A stretch of DNA of 64,000 bases from Desulfosporosinus youngiae DSM 17734 (GCF_000244895.1 NZ_CM001441.1:372001-436000); one strand, 5' to 3'; counted from the first letter of the stretch, positions 1 to 9,477 are shown. Notes: a model not told the origin generated them from the letters alone. Numbers and translations: made by a program.

Positions 1-2
1 AA

Positions 3-509
3 CTTCGCTCATTAGTTCCTTCTCCGGCCAGTGCGCAGGTTCAAGGTCCTCTTGAGGCTTTAAAAGGTTTTGACTTCGTGAACCTAGGTCCGGTTGATAT
101 TTCGAACTTGACAGAGAACAAAACCTTTCAGATTCCTATCGAGCAAGTATCATTGCCGTCAGGGGTTTCCTTTCTGAATGGGACAACCTTGAGTGTTATT
201 GCCCAGATTGGTCCTGGACCGATTCAAAAGAATCTTTCGAAGGTACCGATTCAAATCAGGAATATCGGGAAAGATCTAGAGATAGATCAGCCAATTCCGC
301 CGGTTGATATTGTTCTTGAAGGTCTCTCTGACGTCATGAAAAATGTAATAGCTGAACAAATCCAACTTTGGGTTGATGCCACCGGTCAAGAGGCTGGAAA
401 TTATACTAATGTAAAAGTTTATTGGCAGCTCCCGCCGGGAGTAACCATGATTACGACACCGCAAGTGAACTATAGTCTTAAAGCTCAAGTGGATAAAGGA
501 GCAGAGTAA
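3..509 (+). CDS. cdaR: CdaR (YbbR-domain) protein, 3' part only
   Basis: The reading frame is open from base 3, so the gene begins upstream of the window. The visible 168 residues contain the end of one YbbR repeat and another repeat, with the typical pattern of V-x-G-P followed by a 'V-D-I-S' strand (SPASAQVQGPLEAL, then NLGPVDISNLTENK). Proteins of this family are membrane-anchored extracytoplasmic regulators of the diadenylate cyclase CdaA, and the usual order in Firmicutes is cdaA-cdaR-glmM. The glmM gene 1.7 kb downstream supports the assignment. The N-terminal anchor and cdaA are outside the window. The stop lies 3 bases before the next start, so the two genes are co-transcribed. Confidence 0.85.
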   Translation, partial: LRSLVPSPASAQVQGPLEALKGFDFVNLGPVDISNLTENKTFQIPIEQVSLPSGVSFLNGTTLSVIAQIGPGPIQKNLSKVPIQIRNIGKDLEIDQPIPPVDIVLEGLSDVMKNVIAEQIQLWVDATGQEAGNYTNVKVYWQLPPGVTMITTPQVNYSLKAQVDKGAE

Positions 510-512
510 TAC

Positions 513-2114
513 GTGGACTTACTATGGTCAAATTTGAGAATTCCTGTTGAAGAGGATGTTTTCTTAACGACTACGATGGCTCACAAGTTAAAAGTACCTG
601 AGCAAAGTATAAACAATCTCCGTTTTCTGCGGCGTTCTTTGGATGCCCGTAAAAAACCTCATCTTGCCTTCGTTTATTCGCTCCAATTCTCCCTTGATGT
701 GCCTAGAACTGAGGGGAATCGTCTTCTGGCTCGAGTTCCCGGGCTTAAGGAAGTGCCGTTAGAGATTCCCATCTTATGGCCTAAACCAAGCAAAACCCTG
801 ACCCATCGTCCCGTAGTAATTGGTGCGGGACCGTCAGGGTATTTTGCTGCGTTAGCCTTAGCCAGAAGAGGGTATACTCCGCTTGTACTTGAGCGGGGTG
901 ACTCTGTTGAGGACCGCACCCAAAAGGTTCGGGAATTTTGGGATACAGGCAAGTTAGACACGGAGAGTAATGTACAATTTGGGGAAGGTGGGGCTGGGAC
1001 ATTTTCGGATGGCAAGCTAACGACTCGAATTCAAGATCGACGGATTTCGGATGTCTTGGAGACGTTTGTCAAACATGGAGCTCCTGCTGAGATTCAATAT
1101 CTGGCAAAACCCCATATAGGAACAGACATACTTAAAGATGTCGTGAAAAGAATTCGTCAGGAAATTGAGTCTTTAGGCGGCGAAGTTCGTTTCCGGGCTA
1201 AAGTAACGGGATTGAAGGCTTCTGGTGACCGTCTGAAAAAGGTTATCGTCAACGGTGAAGAGGAAATCCCTGCCGATGCAGCGATACTCGCTGTTGGGCA
1301 TAGTGCCCGGGATGTCTATAGATACCTATTTGACATGAATCTGACCCTTGAAAAGAAATCATTTGCCATTGGTCTGCGAGTCGAACACCCGCAGGCGCTT
1401 ATTAATAAATCCCAGTATGGAGTCGAGGAACACCCTCACGTTGGACCAGCGGATTATCAGTTGACGTATAAAGATGCACGAACTGGACGCGGGGCCTATG
1501 CTTTTTGTATGTGTCCAGGAGGTAAGGTTGTGGCAGCGGCTTCGGAAGAGGGAGGAGTTGCCACGAACGGAATGAGCGAATATGCTCGGGATACGAAGAT
1601 CGCTAACAGTGCAATTGTTGTGACCGTTGGAGCGGACGATTTTCCGACGGTGCACCCCCTTGCTGGCTTGGAGTTCCAAAGGGAATGGGAACATAAGGCG
1701 TTTAGAGCAGGCGGGTCAAATTATAGAGCTCCGGCTCAACGTGTTGTTGACTTTTTAGAGAGACGTGTAACGAATCGTTTTGACTTGTCGCCTACCTACT
1801 CGCCGGGGATTGTGCCTTATGAATTACATGAGGTGCTTCCGGCTGCGGTAGGAGAGGTTTTAGAACGGGCACTTCGAGATTTCGATAGGAAAATCAAAGG
1901 ATTTGCCGGGGAGAAGGCAACTCTGACAGGGATTGAGACACGGACAAGCTCTCCAATTCGCATTGTACGAAATACTCAGGGAGAATCTTTAGACTTAACA
2001 GGGCTTTATCCGGCCGGTGAAGGAGCGGGATATGCCGGAGGAATTACCAGTGCTGCTGTCGATGGGATAAGAATTGCTGAATTTCTTATGGCGCAATTTG
2101 CTCCTATAGAGTAA
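513..2114 (+). CDS. FAD-dependent oxidoreductase (COG2509-like)
   Basis: A 533-residue soluble protein with a GTG start; GGAG lies about 11 bases upstream. After about 100 N-terminal residues it has a Rossmann dinucleotide-binding motif, VVIGAGPSGYFAALALARRG, followed by an acidic residue at the end of beta-2 (VLERG). A second conserved stretch is FGEGGAGTFSDGKL, and the C-terminal GEGAGYAGGITSAAVDG motif closes the FAD site, as in other large 'uncharacterised FAD-dependent dehydrogenases'. The substrate is unknown. It sits between cdaR and glmM, 3 bases after cdaR, so it is expressed with the c-di-AMP/peptidoglycan precursor genes, but nothing in the sequence shows a direct role there. Confidence 0.8.
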   Translation: MDLLWSNLRIPVEEDVFLTTTMAHKLKVPEQSINNLRFLRRSLDARKKPHLAFVYSLQFSLDVPRTEGNRLLARVPGLKEVPLEIPILWPKPSKTLTHRPVVIGAGPSGYFAALALARRGYTPLVLERGDSVEDRTQKVREFWDTGKLDTESNVQFGEGGAGTFSDGKLTTRIQDRRISDVLETFVKHGAPAEIQYLAKPHIGTDILKDVVKRIRQEIESLGGEVRFRAKVTGLKASGDRLKKVIVNGEEEIPADAAILAVGHSARDVYRYLFDMNLTLEKKSFAIGLRVEHPQALINKSQYGVEEHPHVGPADYQLTYKDARTGRGAYAFCMCPGGKVVAAASEEGGVATNGMSEYARDTKIANSAIVVTVGADDFPTVHPLAGLEFQREWEHKAFRAGGSNYRAPAQRVVDFLERRVTNRFDLSPTYSPGIVPYELHEVLPAAVGEVLERALRDFDRKIKGFAGEKATLTGIETRTSSPIRIVRNTQGESLDLTGLYPAGEGAGYAGGITSAAVDGIRIAEFLMAQFAPIE

Positions 2115-2214
2115 ACTAGTGTAAGTTAACTAGTATCATTAAAAATAACAATACTGAAGATTAAGAACATTTAGCTAAAGACGTAATACACTAGATAGGA
2201 AGGGAGGGATCGAT

Positions 2215-3552
2215 TTGGGTCGACTCTTTGGAACAGATGGGGTGCGTGGTGTGGCTAACAGCCAGCTAACCCCTGATCTCGCTTTTTGCCTTGGGCAAGC
2301 AGGTGCTTATATACTTAGCAAGGAGCATCCACATCCCCGAATCGTCATCGGTAAAGATACCCGAATTTCTGGAGATATGCTTGAATCGGCACTGATCGCT
2401 GGGATTTGTTCTGTTGGAGCGGATGTATTAAGGGTTGGAGTTTTACCGACGCCTGGAATCGCTTTTTTAACACGAACCCTTGATGTCAGTGCTGGTGTTG
2501 TAATTTCCGCCTCACATAACCCTATTCAAGATAACGGAATTAAGTTTTTTAGTTCAACAGGCTATAAATTGCCGGATGCTATTGAAGATGAGATTGAAAG
2601 AATCGTAGTAAGTAAAGAAAAACCTTGGGATGTCCCGATTGGCGGGGAAGTGGGACGGGTGATTGACGTACCTGATGCCGAGTCTCGTTATAAAGATTTT
2701 CTTAAGATGACGGTTGGACGCTTGGATGGGATTAAAGTTGTTTTAGATTGTGCCAATGGAGCAGCATCCTTTGTGGGACCTAAAGTATTGCAGGAGGCAG
2801 GGGTTGAGGTAATCTCTATCTGTAATACGCCGGATGGTGTAAATATTAATGCTGACTGTGGGTCAACCCATCCGGAAAGATTACGGAGCGCAGTTTTAGA
2901 ACACGGTGCAGATCTGGGACTAGCTATGGATGGAGATGCTGACCGCCTTATTGTAGTCGATGAACAAGGAACTATCTTGGATGGGGACTTCATCATACTT
3001 ATTTGTGCCTTAGCTCAAAAAGCTAAGGGAAAATTAGCTCAAGACGCTGTTGTTGTAACCGTCATGAGTAATTTAGGGTTACACCTGGCCCTAAAAGAGG
3101 CTGGAATCAAGATTTACGAGACACAAGTTGGGGATCGCTATGTCATGGAAGAATTAATCCGAACGAGGGCTCAGCTTGGCGGAGAGCAGTCCGGACATAT
3201 TATTTTCCTCGACAGCAACACAACAGGGGATGGACTATTGACGGCCCTTCAGTTGTTATCCGTGGTTAAGGAACGACAAGTTCCGCTGTCAAAGCTCGCT
3301 TCTCAAATGCGGCGCCTACCTCAAGTTCTCCTTAATGCCAAGGTTCAACATAAGGAACGATTGATGACGGATGCCAGAGTACTCGCAAAAGTACATGAAG
3401 CTGAAGAAATCCTTAATGGCAAAGGCAGAGTGCTGGTACGTCCATCCGGGACAGAATCGTTGATCCGAGTTATGGTTGAGGGGCCGGATCAGCAAACATT
3501 AAAAGAGCTGGCCCAAGAAGTTATTGACACAATTATTCAATGTGATGAATAA
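2215..3552 (+). CDS. glmM: Phosphoglucosamine mutase GlmM
   Basis: This enzyme interconverts glucosamine-6-phosphate and glucosamine-1-phosphate on the way to UDP-GlcNAc. The 445-residue length is normal. The N-terminal FGTDGVRG motif, the phosphoserine loop SASHNP (Ser100), the metal loop DGDADR and the C-terminal phosphate-binding [15 protein letters not shown] motif are all present. The start is TTG, chosen because AAGGGAGGG lies just upstream and the protein then begins [10 protein letters not shown] as in the family. It lies downstream of cdaR and upstream of glmS, the usual cell-wall precursor order. Confidence 0.97.
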   Translation: MGRLFGTDGVRGVANSQLTPDLAFCLGQAGAYILSKEHPHPRIVIGKDTRISGDMLESALIAGICSVGADVLRVGVLPTPGIAFLTRTLDVSAGVVISASHNPIQDNGIKFFSSTGYKLPDAIEDEIERIVVSKEKPWDVPIGGEVGRVIDVPDAESRYKDFLKMTVGRLDGIKVVLDCANGAASFVGPKVLQEAGVEVISICNTPDGVNINADCGSTHPERLRSAVLEHGADLGLAMDGDADRLIVVDEQGTILDGDFIILICALAQKAKGKLAQDAVVVTVMSNLGLHLALKEAGIKIYETQVGDRYVMEELIRTRAQLGGEQSGHIIFLDSNTTGDGLLTALQLLSVVKERQVPLSKLASQMRRLPQVLLNAKVQHKERLMTDARVLAKVHEAEEILNGKGRVLVRPSGTESLIRVMVEGPDQQTLKELAQEVIDTIIQCDE

Positions 3553-3559
3553 AATACTA

Positions 3560-3587
3560 TTGATAACTCTTTAGATTTGGTTATAAT
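3560..3587 (+). promoter_or_regulatory. Sigma-A promoter for the glmS leader
   Basis: TTGATA (3560-3565), a 16-base spacer and a perfect TATAAT (3582-3587) lie directly after glmM. Transcription would start near 3594, giving a leader of about 500 bases that contains the glmS ribozyme. glmS therefore has its own transcript in addition to any read-through from glmM. Confidence 0.7.
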
Positions 3588-3638
3588 GGTTCATGTGCCT
3601 TAAGTACTAAGTATTTTGTGGAAAAGGGCACATGAACC
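3588..3638 (+). other. 12-bp hairpin at the start of the glmS leader
   Basis: GGTTCATGTGCC (3588-3599) is perfectly complementary to GGCACATGAACC (3627-3638), with a 27-base loop. A second, outer pair of arms (TTAGATTT and AAATCTAA, about 3571-3578 and 3652-3659) nests around it. It could be a terminator of glmM read-through without a T-tract, or a 5'-end structure of the glmS transcript. Confidence 0.6.
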
Positions 3639-3744
3639 TAATTCGGAAACTAAATCTAAGTCATATTTAGAACCATATCGAAAGAGGTGATGCTTATACG
3701 TAAATCGTAATGTAAAATATATTTGATGGACGGTTGAATCAGTT

Positions 3745-3905
3745 AGGCAATCATATAAAGCGCCAGGACCTTAGCAGTTAATCTCTGAGGTCGACGAGGA
3801 AGAGGGTTATCGAAGGATTCGGCGGGTCCCTCTCGGTGGCTTGTCACCGTAAAGCTTACTTAAAACCGAAGAGTAATTTTCGGGACAAAGGTGAAGCTGA
3901 CAAGA
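3745..3905 (+). ncRNA. glmS ribozyme/riboswitch
   Basis: This self-cleaving RNA senses glucosamine-6-phosphate and down-regulates glmS. The conserved core is readable throughout: AAGCGCCAGGAC at the cleavage site, GACGAGG, ATCGA...TCGGCGG, GGTGGCTTGTCACC (P3-type hairpin), GTAAAGC, AAAACCG, and CGGGACAAAGGTGAAGCTGA at the 3' end. By analogy with characterised ribozymes, cleavage falls between A3759 and G3760. It sits about 200 bases before the glmS start codon, as expected. Confidence 0.95.
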
Positions 3906-3966
3906 CAAGGGGAAACTATGTTTATTTTGATCCTCCTTGCTTGTGTTGCCTTTAATTTGAATCAAC

Positions 3967-3992
3967 AAAGTCGTCCATATTAGGGCGGCTTT
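3967..3992 (+). terminator. Hairpin between the ribozyme and glmS
   Basis: AAAGTCGTCC (3967-3976) pairs with GGGCGGCTTT (3983-3992), with two G-U pairs and a 6-base loop, and is followed by ATTATTT. It resembles a weak intrinsic terminator lying after the ribozyme and before the glmS ribosome binding site. Confidence 0.5.
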
Positions 3993-4101
3993 ATTATTTC
4001 CCGAAAATCGTTTAGTACGCACATAGGATTAAGAAAAATTAATTATTAAAAATCTTGGTTGGAATGACCCCAACCCGTTTAATTTGAAAGGAGATACATG
4101 T

Positions 4102-5925
4102 ATGTGTGGTATCGTCGGATATATCGGAAAACGTGCAGCTATTCCCATTTTGGTAGATGGCTTAAAAAAATTAGAGTATAGAGGGTATGATTCCGCAGGC
4201 GTCGCTGTCTTGGATAATGAGAAAATCGTGGTTTCGAAAAGCGTGGGTAAGTTAATTGCTTTGGAAGAAGAACTTGGCCAGGGCTATTCACAGTCTTGCA
4301 TCGGGATTGGACACACCCGATGGGCGACCCATGGACGACCTTCCGAGGTTAATGCTCATCCGCATTGCGACTGCAACCATGATTTTGTTGTGGTGCATAA
4401 TGGAATCATCGAAAACTATCTGGAATTAAAGGATATGCTCCTTGAAAAAGGGCACAGATTTGTTTCGGAAACGGATACAGAGGTTTTGGCTCACTTGCTC
4501 GAGGATTACTATGAGGGAGATCTCGAGGGAGCTGTACGAAATGTTCTAAAGAGGATTCGCGGTTCCTATGCCATTGTTGTCTTAAGACGTCAGGACCCTG
4601 ACAAGATTGTTGCGGCCCGTAAAGACAGTCCGATGGTGGTTGGTCTTGGAGACGGGGAGTTTTTTGTGGCTAGCGATATCACCGCAATTTTAAACTATAC
4701 TCGCAGAGTCTATATTTTAGATGATGGTGAAATGGTCGTTATTACCGAAGATGGAGTTAAGGTCTCAGACTTCGGAGGCAATCCCCGTACGAAAGAAGTT
4801 TATGACGTCAAGTGGGATGCGGTGGCTGCGGAGAAGGGCGGATATGAGCATTTTATGCTCAAGGAAATCAACGAACAGCCTAAGGCGCTGAAAGATACGA
4901 TGTTGGGACGCTTGGAGGAAACGAAGGTTGTCCTTCAGGAAGTGGACTTAACTCTTGAAGAATTAGCGCAAATTCATAAGGTCTATATTGTCGCTTGTGG
5001 TACAGCCTGGCATGCCGGATTGGTCGGTAAGACCCTGATTGAACGATGGGCACATCTACCTGTTGAAGTAGATATTGCCTCGGAATTCCGCTATCGCTCT
5101 CCCCTTGTGGATGAGCATACTTTGGTTGTAGTAGTAAGCCAGTCCGGCGAAACAGCGGATACGTTAGCTGCTCTGCGCGAAGCTAAAAAACGAGGTGCAC
5201 GTGTGGTTGCGGTTACGAATGTCGTTGGGAGCACGGTATCCCGGGAAGCTCATGATGTGATCTTTACCTGGGCCGGCCCCGAGATCGCCGTAGCTTCGAC
5301 AAAAGCTTATACAACTCAGCTGGAAGGAATGGTTCTGCTGGGACTCTATCTCGCACAGGTCAAGGGGACATTGCCCTCTGAAAAAATAGGGGAGATTATT
5401 ACTGCCTTGAAACAGATTCCGGCTCAAGTCCAGGAGCTTTTAGACCAGTCCGGTCTAATTAAAGAGGTTGCAGAGTCGTTTGCTAAGGTTGAGAATACCT
5501 TCTTTATCGGCCGTTCCTTAGATTGGGCGGTTGCCATGGAAGGGTCTCTGAAACTGAAAGAGATTTCCTATATTCATGCTGAAGCTTATGCAGCAGGCGA
5601 GTTGAAACACGGCACCTTGGCTTTGATCACAGAAGCTACGCCTGTCGTTGCGTTAGCAACCCAGAGAGATGTCTATGAAAAGACGATTTCTAATGTCAAA
5701 GAGGTAAAAGCCCGGGATGCCAAAGTGATCGGATTGACCTATGAGGGGAATACCAGCATGGCTAAGTCAGTTGATCATGTGATTTATATCCCGGAGACAT
5801 TGGATGAGCTTTCGCCGATTCTGACGGTTATACCGCTGCAACTTCTATCGTACTATGTATCGGTTGCCAGAGGGTGTGACGTTGATAAGCCAAGGAATTT
5901 GGCTAAGAGTGTTACGGTGGAGTAG
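4102..5925 (+). CDS. glmS: Glutamine-fructose-6-phosphate aminotransferase GlmS
   Basis: This enzyme makes glucosamine-6-phosphate from fructose-6-phosphate and glutamine. I place the start at 4102 rather than the upstream in-frame TTG (4084): this gives MCGIVGYIG, so Cys2 becomes the N-terminal nucleophile after Met removal, and it leaves AAAGGAG as the ribosome binding site. The N-terminal glutaminase domain has GHTRWATHG and HNGIIENY. Two SIS domains follow, with SQSGETADT and the C-terminal sequence ending DKPRNLAKSVTVE, the family signature. The 607-residue length is normal. Expression is controlled by the upstream ribozyme. Confidence 0.98.
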   Translation: MCGIVGYIGKRAAIPILVDGLKKLEYRGYDSAGVAVLDNEKIVVSKSVGKLIALEEELGQGYSQSCIGIGHTRWATHGRPSEVNAHPHCDCNHDFVVVHNGIIENYLELKDMLLEKGHRFVSETDTEVLAHLLEDYYEGDLEGAVRNVLKRIRGSYAIVVLRRQDPDKIVAARKDSPMVVGLGDGEFFVASDITAILNYTRRVYILDDGEMVVITEDGVKVSDFGGNPRTKEVYDVKWDAVAAEKGGYEHFMLKEINEQPKALKDTMLGRLEETKVVLQEVDLTLEELAQIHKVYIVACGTAWHAGLVGKTLIERWAHLPVEVDIASEFRYRSPLVDEHTLVVVVSQSGETADTLAALREAKKRGARVVAVTNVVGSTVSREAHDVIFTWAGPEIAVASTKAYTTQLEGMVLLGLYLAQVKGTLPSEKIGEIITALKQIPAQVQELLDQSGLIKEVAESFAKVENTFFIGRSLDWAVAMEGSLKLKEISYIHAEAYAAGELKHGTLALITEATPVVALATQRDVYEKTISNVKEVKARDAKVIGLTYEGNTSMAKSVDHVIYIPETLDELSPILTVIPLQLLSYYVSVARGCDVDKPRNLAKSVTVE

Positions 5926-5988
5926 GTGGGAATAACCCGGACAGTTGTGGTTAGTGTGAAAATAACGCTATTGCTATTATGGAAAGGG

Positions 5989-6025
5989 AAAAAACGCTCT
6001 GTGCAAAATGCTCAGAGCGTTTTTT
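5989..6025 (+). terminator. Intrinsic terminator after glmS
   Basis: ACGCTCTG and CAGAGCGT form the stem, with an A-run before and a T6 run after it, so the hairpin can serve both strands. It ends the glmS transcript. Confidence 0.85.
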
Positions 6026-6088
6026 GATAATCTCACAATCTATTAAAACATCATTGGTTAGAAGTTTACACTTCCTTTATGTGTAATT

Positions 6089-6478
6089 TCACTTAAACTT
6101 CCTTGAATATATAAATTCGGTAATTGGTAGTGTAATAAATGTAAGACCAACTACAATAAGTAAAGGATAATTTTTAATGTCATTTAAATTAGACACACCT
6201 TCAGAAATAAACAAAATTAACGCTGATAGAACCATTAAAACAAAATAACCAATCTTAGCACTTCGAGTTTCAATATGCCTGTCTAATTCGTCTTTTTCTC
6301 CCCCTCCTTCATGTTGGCCCCAAGTAATCCAGTTGAAAAAGTAGGATAAGGAAAGAAAACTAAAAAATATAGAGCCTCCATCTATAGCTCCAAATCTTAT
6401 CCACTTGTATAAGGAAAAACCTGCGACAATCATAAAAACAATAAAGACAAAAACACCTATGATTTTCGGCTTACCCAT
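6089..6478 (-). CDS. Small integral membrane protein
   Basis: A 129-residue protein with about four hydrophobic segments: residues about 4-23, 32-50, 74-92 and 101-118. There is a charged, glycine-rich loop ([17 protein letters not shown]) in the middle. I do not recognise a named family. It overlaps the 3' end of the XRE regulator gene by 8 bases on the same strand. Pairs of an XRE regulator and a small membrane protein of this size are common in Firmicutes, and the regulator often controls its own operon. The function is unknown. Confidence 0.65.
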   Translation of the reverse strand: MGKPKIIGVFVFIVFMIVAGFSLYKWIRFGAIDGGSIFFSFLSLSYFFNWITWGQHEGGGEKDELDRHIETRSAKIGYFVLMVLSALILFISEGVSNLNDIKNYPLLIVVGLTFITLPITEFIYSRKFK

Positions 6479-6686
6479 TTCTTTTCACACCATTCTTTGA
6501 ATTAATAAATAAATCCTCCATAGCAGTCCCTAATACCCTTGCAATATCAAATGCCAACTGTAAACTTGGGTCGTATTTATTATTTTCGATGGCATTAATC
6601 GTTTGTCTGCTTACATTGCATAATTCTGCTAACTTAACTTGGGAAAGACTGTTTTTTTCTCTATACTCCTTAATTTTATTTTCCAT
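6471..6686 (-). CDS. XRE-family transcriptional regulator
   Basis: A 71-residue single-domain HTH protein. The sequence [37 protein letters not shown] is a complete Cro/C1-type helix-turn-helix, and the tail [10 protein letters not shown] is typical of the YgzD/short-XRE group. The start is set at [10 protein letters not shown] (6686) because GGAGG then lies 8 bases upstream; an earlier in-frame ATG has no good site. A short imperfect palindrome around 6731-6755 (CTTTAGGCT / AAGCCGAAGG), upstream on this strand, could be its operator. Confidence 0.85.
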   Translation of the reverse strand: MENKIKEYREKNSLSQVKLAELCNVSRQTINAIENNKYDPSLQLAFDIARVLGTAMEDLFINSKNGVKRNG

Positions 6687-7095
6687 TCCATATGCCTCCA
6701 CATTGCAAGGTTTAAAAGACTCTTGACACCTTTAGGCTAATATAAGCCGAAGGGGATGTCAAATATGTTTTACATCTCTTTTGTTTTAGTGCGCCACGCA
6801 TGGCGATTTACTTGATGGCGAAAATCCACTAAGGGACTTGTAGTTGCTAACCATTAATCGAGAGCAAGGGTTCCATCGCCTTGCGCCTTGAATTCTGTGT
6901 GAATTGTAGCTGATCGGGATATCCCAAAAGAGGTTGTGAGAAATATAGAATGGTACATACGGCATTTCGTCTGGAACTACACCGGTTATCAATTGACAAT
7001 TGGGACAAAGTGATTTAGTCTATGAAGAGATAAGATTTGTGATAACTTTAACGAGAAAACTATTTAAAATATGGCTCGAATTGAATTCGGAAATA

Positions 7096-7121
7096 GAACC
7101 ATTTCAATCATGAAATGGTTC
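7096..7121 (+). promoter_or_regulatory. Predicted enhancer site A for the dmdAB promoter
   Basis: A perfect palindrome with 11-base arms: GAACCATTTCA, spacer ATCA, TGAAATGGTTC. It shares the core TTTCA-N4-TGAA with five other sites near the two other sigma-54 promoters of this island. It lies about 200 bases upstream of the -24 element. It is proposed to bind the regulator encoded at 9951. Confidence 0.65.
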
Positions 7122-7166
7122 GTTTCACTTAAGTTGTTATCTTAGCTTAAGCACAGAGAACAACGT

Positions 7167-7199
7167 AGAGAAACTATTTCAGTATTGAATGGTTTCTCT
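7167..7199 (+). promoter_or_regulatory. Predicted enhancer site B for the dmdAB promoter
   Basis: A palindrome with one single-base indel: AGAGAAACTATTTCA, spacer GTAT, TGAATGGTTTCTCT. It has the same TTTCA-N4-TGAA core as site A, about 70 bases closer to the promoter (about 100 bases upstream of the -24 element). Confidence 0.6.
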
Positions 7200-7293
7200 G
7201 AAACGAATTTTCAATTGGGATTAAGGATATAGATTAATGCTTTTTCTAGAAGAGATTGGAAGCCTTATTATCTTTGAGGTAGAGTAATGGGGT

Positions 7294-7311
7294 TTGGCAC
7301 AAATCTTGCTT
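7294..7311 (+). promoter_or_regulatory. Sigma-54 promoter for dmdAB
   Basis: TTGGCAC, AATC-type spacer, TTGCTT: GG at 7296-7297 and GC at 7308-7309, exactly 12 bases apart as required for -24/-12 recognition. The leader to the dmdA start is about 180 bases. Apart from this promoter and the two palindromes, I see nothing identifiable in the 6702-7498 gap. Confidence 0.8.
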
Positions 7312-7498
7312 ATTATTTTAGCAAGGTTGTTTAATGTCCTTCTTTAAGACAGGTGAATGGGGTGTAATTATACTTACTCTCCAGAAATGTATCCTACTTG
7401 GGCTGTGCAACTGGCACAGGTTGGCAACAGGTTAGCAGTTCCTGTTATTGTTGCAGAACCACTTTAGAGATTTCGATAACAATATAAAGGAGAATACA

Positions 7499-8785
7499 AT
7501 GGGAAAAACAATAGCTGAGAAATTATTTGATGCACACAGGGTAAATATGCCGTTTCCTGATACGCATGTTTTAAAATTGGATAGGGTTTTCTGTCATGAA
7601 ATTACCACTCCGATTGCCATCACGGATCTTATAGCTAGAGACATGGACAGAGTCTTTGATCCTACGAAAATCAAAGCTGTCATAGACCATGTAACACCTG
7701 CCAAAGATTCTAAAACTGCCGAACAGGGAAAGATACTGCGGGATTGGGCTAAAAGACATGGTATTAAGGATTTTTTTGACGTTGGAAGAAATGGTGTTTG
7801 TCATGCGATTTTCCCGGAAAAAGGATTCGTAAGACCGGGTTATACAGTGATCATGGGGGATTCCCATACATGTACCCATGGAGCGTTTGGAGCGTTTGCT
7901 GCAGGGGTTGGAACCACTGACCTTGAAGTAGGGATACTTAAGGGTGTATGTGCCTTCCACTTCCCGAAAACCATTAAAATGGTGCTTAATGGCACCTTAA
8001 AACCGGGCGTTTATGCCAAAGACCTGATCCTTTTTATTATTAAAGAACTGACTGTAAACGGTGCCACAAACATGGTTATAGAATTTACCGGACCGGTGGT
8101 CGATGCCATGTCCATGGAATCCCGTATGACTTTGTGCAATATGGCCATTGAAGCCGGAGGGACTTGTGGAATATGCTACCCGGATATGACAACCGTGGAA
8201 TACCTGTGGGAATTCATTAAAGACGAATTTAACACAAAAGAAGACGCTTTGAAAGAATACTCAAAATGGGTTTCGGATGCGGATGCTTCCTATGAAAAAG
8301 TCTATGAATATGATGTTACGAATTTAGAACCAATGGTTACGTTCGGGTTCAAACCTGACCAGGTTAAAACCGTCCATGAAATGTCGGGTACAAAAATTGA
8401 TCAGGTTTATATTGGAAGCTGTACCAATGGCCGCATAGAAGATTTGAGAATTGCTGCAAGCATCCTTAAGGACAAAAAAATAAGTGATGACCTGCGTGCT
8501 ATTGTCAGTCCTGCAACCCCGGATATCTATTCCATGGCCTTAAAAGAAGGACTCATTGAGGTCTTTCAGAACGCTGGTTTTTGCGTTACCAACCCTACCT
8601 GCGGAGCTTGTCTCGGCATGAGTAATGGGGTTCTTGCTGATGGTGAAACCTGTGCTTCTACGACAAACCGCAATTTTAATGGCAGAATGGGAAAGGGCGG
8701 TACCGTTCATCTGATGAGTCCGGCTACTGCAGCAGCTTCAGCGATTGAAGGAAAAATAGCCAATTCAGAATTGTATAAAGTGTAA
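7499..8785 (+). CDS. dmdA: 2,3-dimethylmaleate hydratase large subunit
   Basis: An aconitase/LeuC-family subunit of 428 residues. The start is at MGKTIAEKLF because AAAGGAG precedes it. It shows GDSHTCTHGAFGAFAAGVGTTD and three cluster cysteines in SCTNGR and TNPTCGACLG, which would hold the [4Fe-4S] cluster. In Eubacterium barkeri the DmdAB pair converts dimethylmaleate into (2R,3S)-2,3-dimethylmalate, the penultimate step of nicotinate fermentation. The sequence alone cannot separate this from 3-isopropylmalate or homoaconitate isomerase. The assignment rests on the neighbouring complete nicotinate pathway, the shared regulatory sites and the absence of leucine genes. It is followed closely by dmdB. 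Confidence 0.85.
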   Translation: MGKTIAEKLFDAHRVNMPFPDTHVLKLDRVFCHEITTPIAITDLIARDMDRVFDPTKIKAVIDHVTPAKDSKTAEQGKILRDWAKRHGIKDFFDVGRNGVCHAIFPEKGFVRPGYTVIMGDSHTCTHGAFGAFAAGVGTTDLEVGILKGVCAFHFPKTIKMVLNGTLKPGVYAKDLILFIIKELTVNGATNMVIEFTGPVVDAMSMESRMTLCNMAIEAGGTCGICYPDMTTVEYLWEFIKDEFNTKEDALKEYSKWVSDADASYEKVYEYDVTNLEPMVTFGFKPDQVKTVHEMSGTKIDQVYIGSCTNGRIEDLRIAASILKDKKISDDLRAIVSPATPDIYSMALKEGLIEVFQNAGFCVTNPTCGACLGMSNGVLADGETCASTTNRNFNGRMGKGGTVHLMSPATAAASAIEGKIANSELYKV

Positions 8786-8800
8786 GTATCGGAGGTAAAA

Positions 8801-9325
8801 ATGAAAGAATTTAGCGGAAAAGTCTTATTCTTAGATAGAAGTGATATTAATACCGATGAAATCATTCCGGCAAAGTATCTTACTGAAATCACCAAAGAAG
8901 CTTTGAAACCTTATTTATTGGAGGATTTGTCTCTGACCGGATTTAACAATAAAGACGATATAAAGGATAAAGCTGTGCTTGTGACAAGAGCTAATTTTGG
9001 TTGTGGTTCTTCCAGAGAGCATGCTCCCTGGGCGTTAGAAGTCAATGGAATCAACGTAGTGATAGCTGAAAGCTTCGCGAGAATATTCAGACAGAATATG
9101 TACAATTGCGGTATGTTCGCCATAGAATTGCCAACAGAAAAGATCGACTATCTTTTTGAGAACTACGCGGGGAAAGATACTTCGCTAACTATTGACATTG
9201 AAAACGATAAGATTATCGTCGTTTCTACAGACCAATCAGAAGAGATTGATTTCAACGTCGGCGAGTTTGACAAGACGCTTGTTAAAGAAGGCGGCTGGGT
9301 AGGTTACGCGGATAAAAACTATTAA
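8801..9325 (+). CDS. dmdB: 2,3-dimethylmaleate hydratase small subunit
   Basis: A LeuD-like swivelling subunit of 174 residues, longer than the shortest LeuD proteins by a C-terminal strand region. It has the family motifs DINTDEIIPAKYL near the N terminus and NFGCGSSREHAPWAL, which carries the substrate-binding Ser-Arg pair. It follows dmdA by 15 bases with its own GGAGG. Together they form the dehydratase that makes 2,3-dimethylmalate for the lyase encoded at 29595. Separation of dmdAB from the main operon, yet with a matching promoter, suggests one regulon in two transcripts. Confidence 0.85.
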   Translation: MKEFSGKVLFLDRSDINTDEIIPAKYLTEITKEALKPYLLEDLSLTGFNNKDDIKDKAVLVTRANFGCGSSREHAPWALEVNGINVVIAESFARIFRQNMYNCGMFAIELPTEKIDYLFENYAGKDTSLTIDIENDKIIVVSTDQSEEIDFNVGEFDKTLVKEGGWVGYADKNY

Positions 9326-9376
9326 TGTATTAACCTATTATTTATCGCGTAAGCAAAAGCCTTAAGCAACATTTAA

Positions 9377-9410
9377 CGGCTTGGTTCCGAAATCAATCGG
9401 AGCTAGGCCG
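9377..9410 (+). terminator. Probable terminator after dmdB
   Basis: CGGCTTGGTTCCG pairs with CGGAGCTAGGCCG through several G-U pairs, with an 8-base loop, and the hairpin is followed by CTTACTTTTAA. It lies about 50 bases after the dmdB stop. Confidence 0.45.
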
Positions 9411-9477
9411 CTTACTTTTAATGGGTAAATTATCCTAATGGGTAAATTTTTCTTTCTTGTGAAATCAATTGGAACCT

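Noticed and set aside
6786-6992. Possible gene remnant on either strand between the XRE gene and dmdA
   Set aside because: Short frames with no start signals and no recognisable domain.
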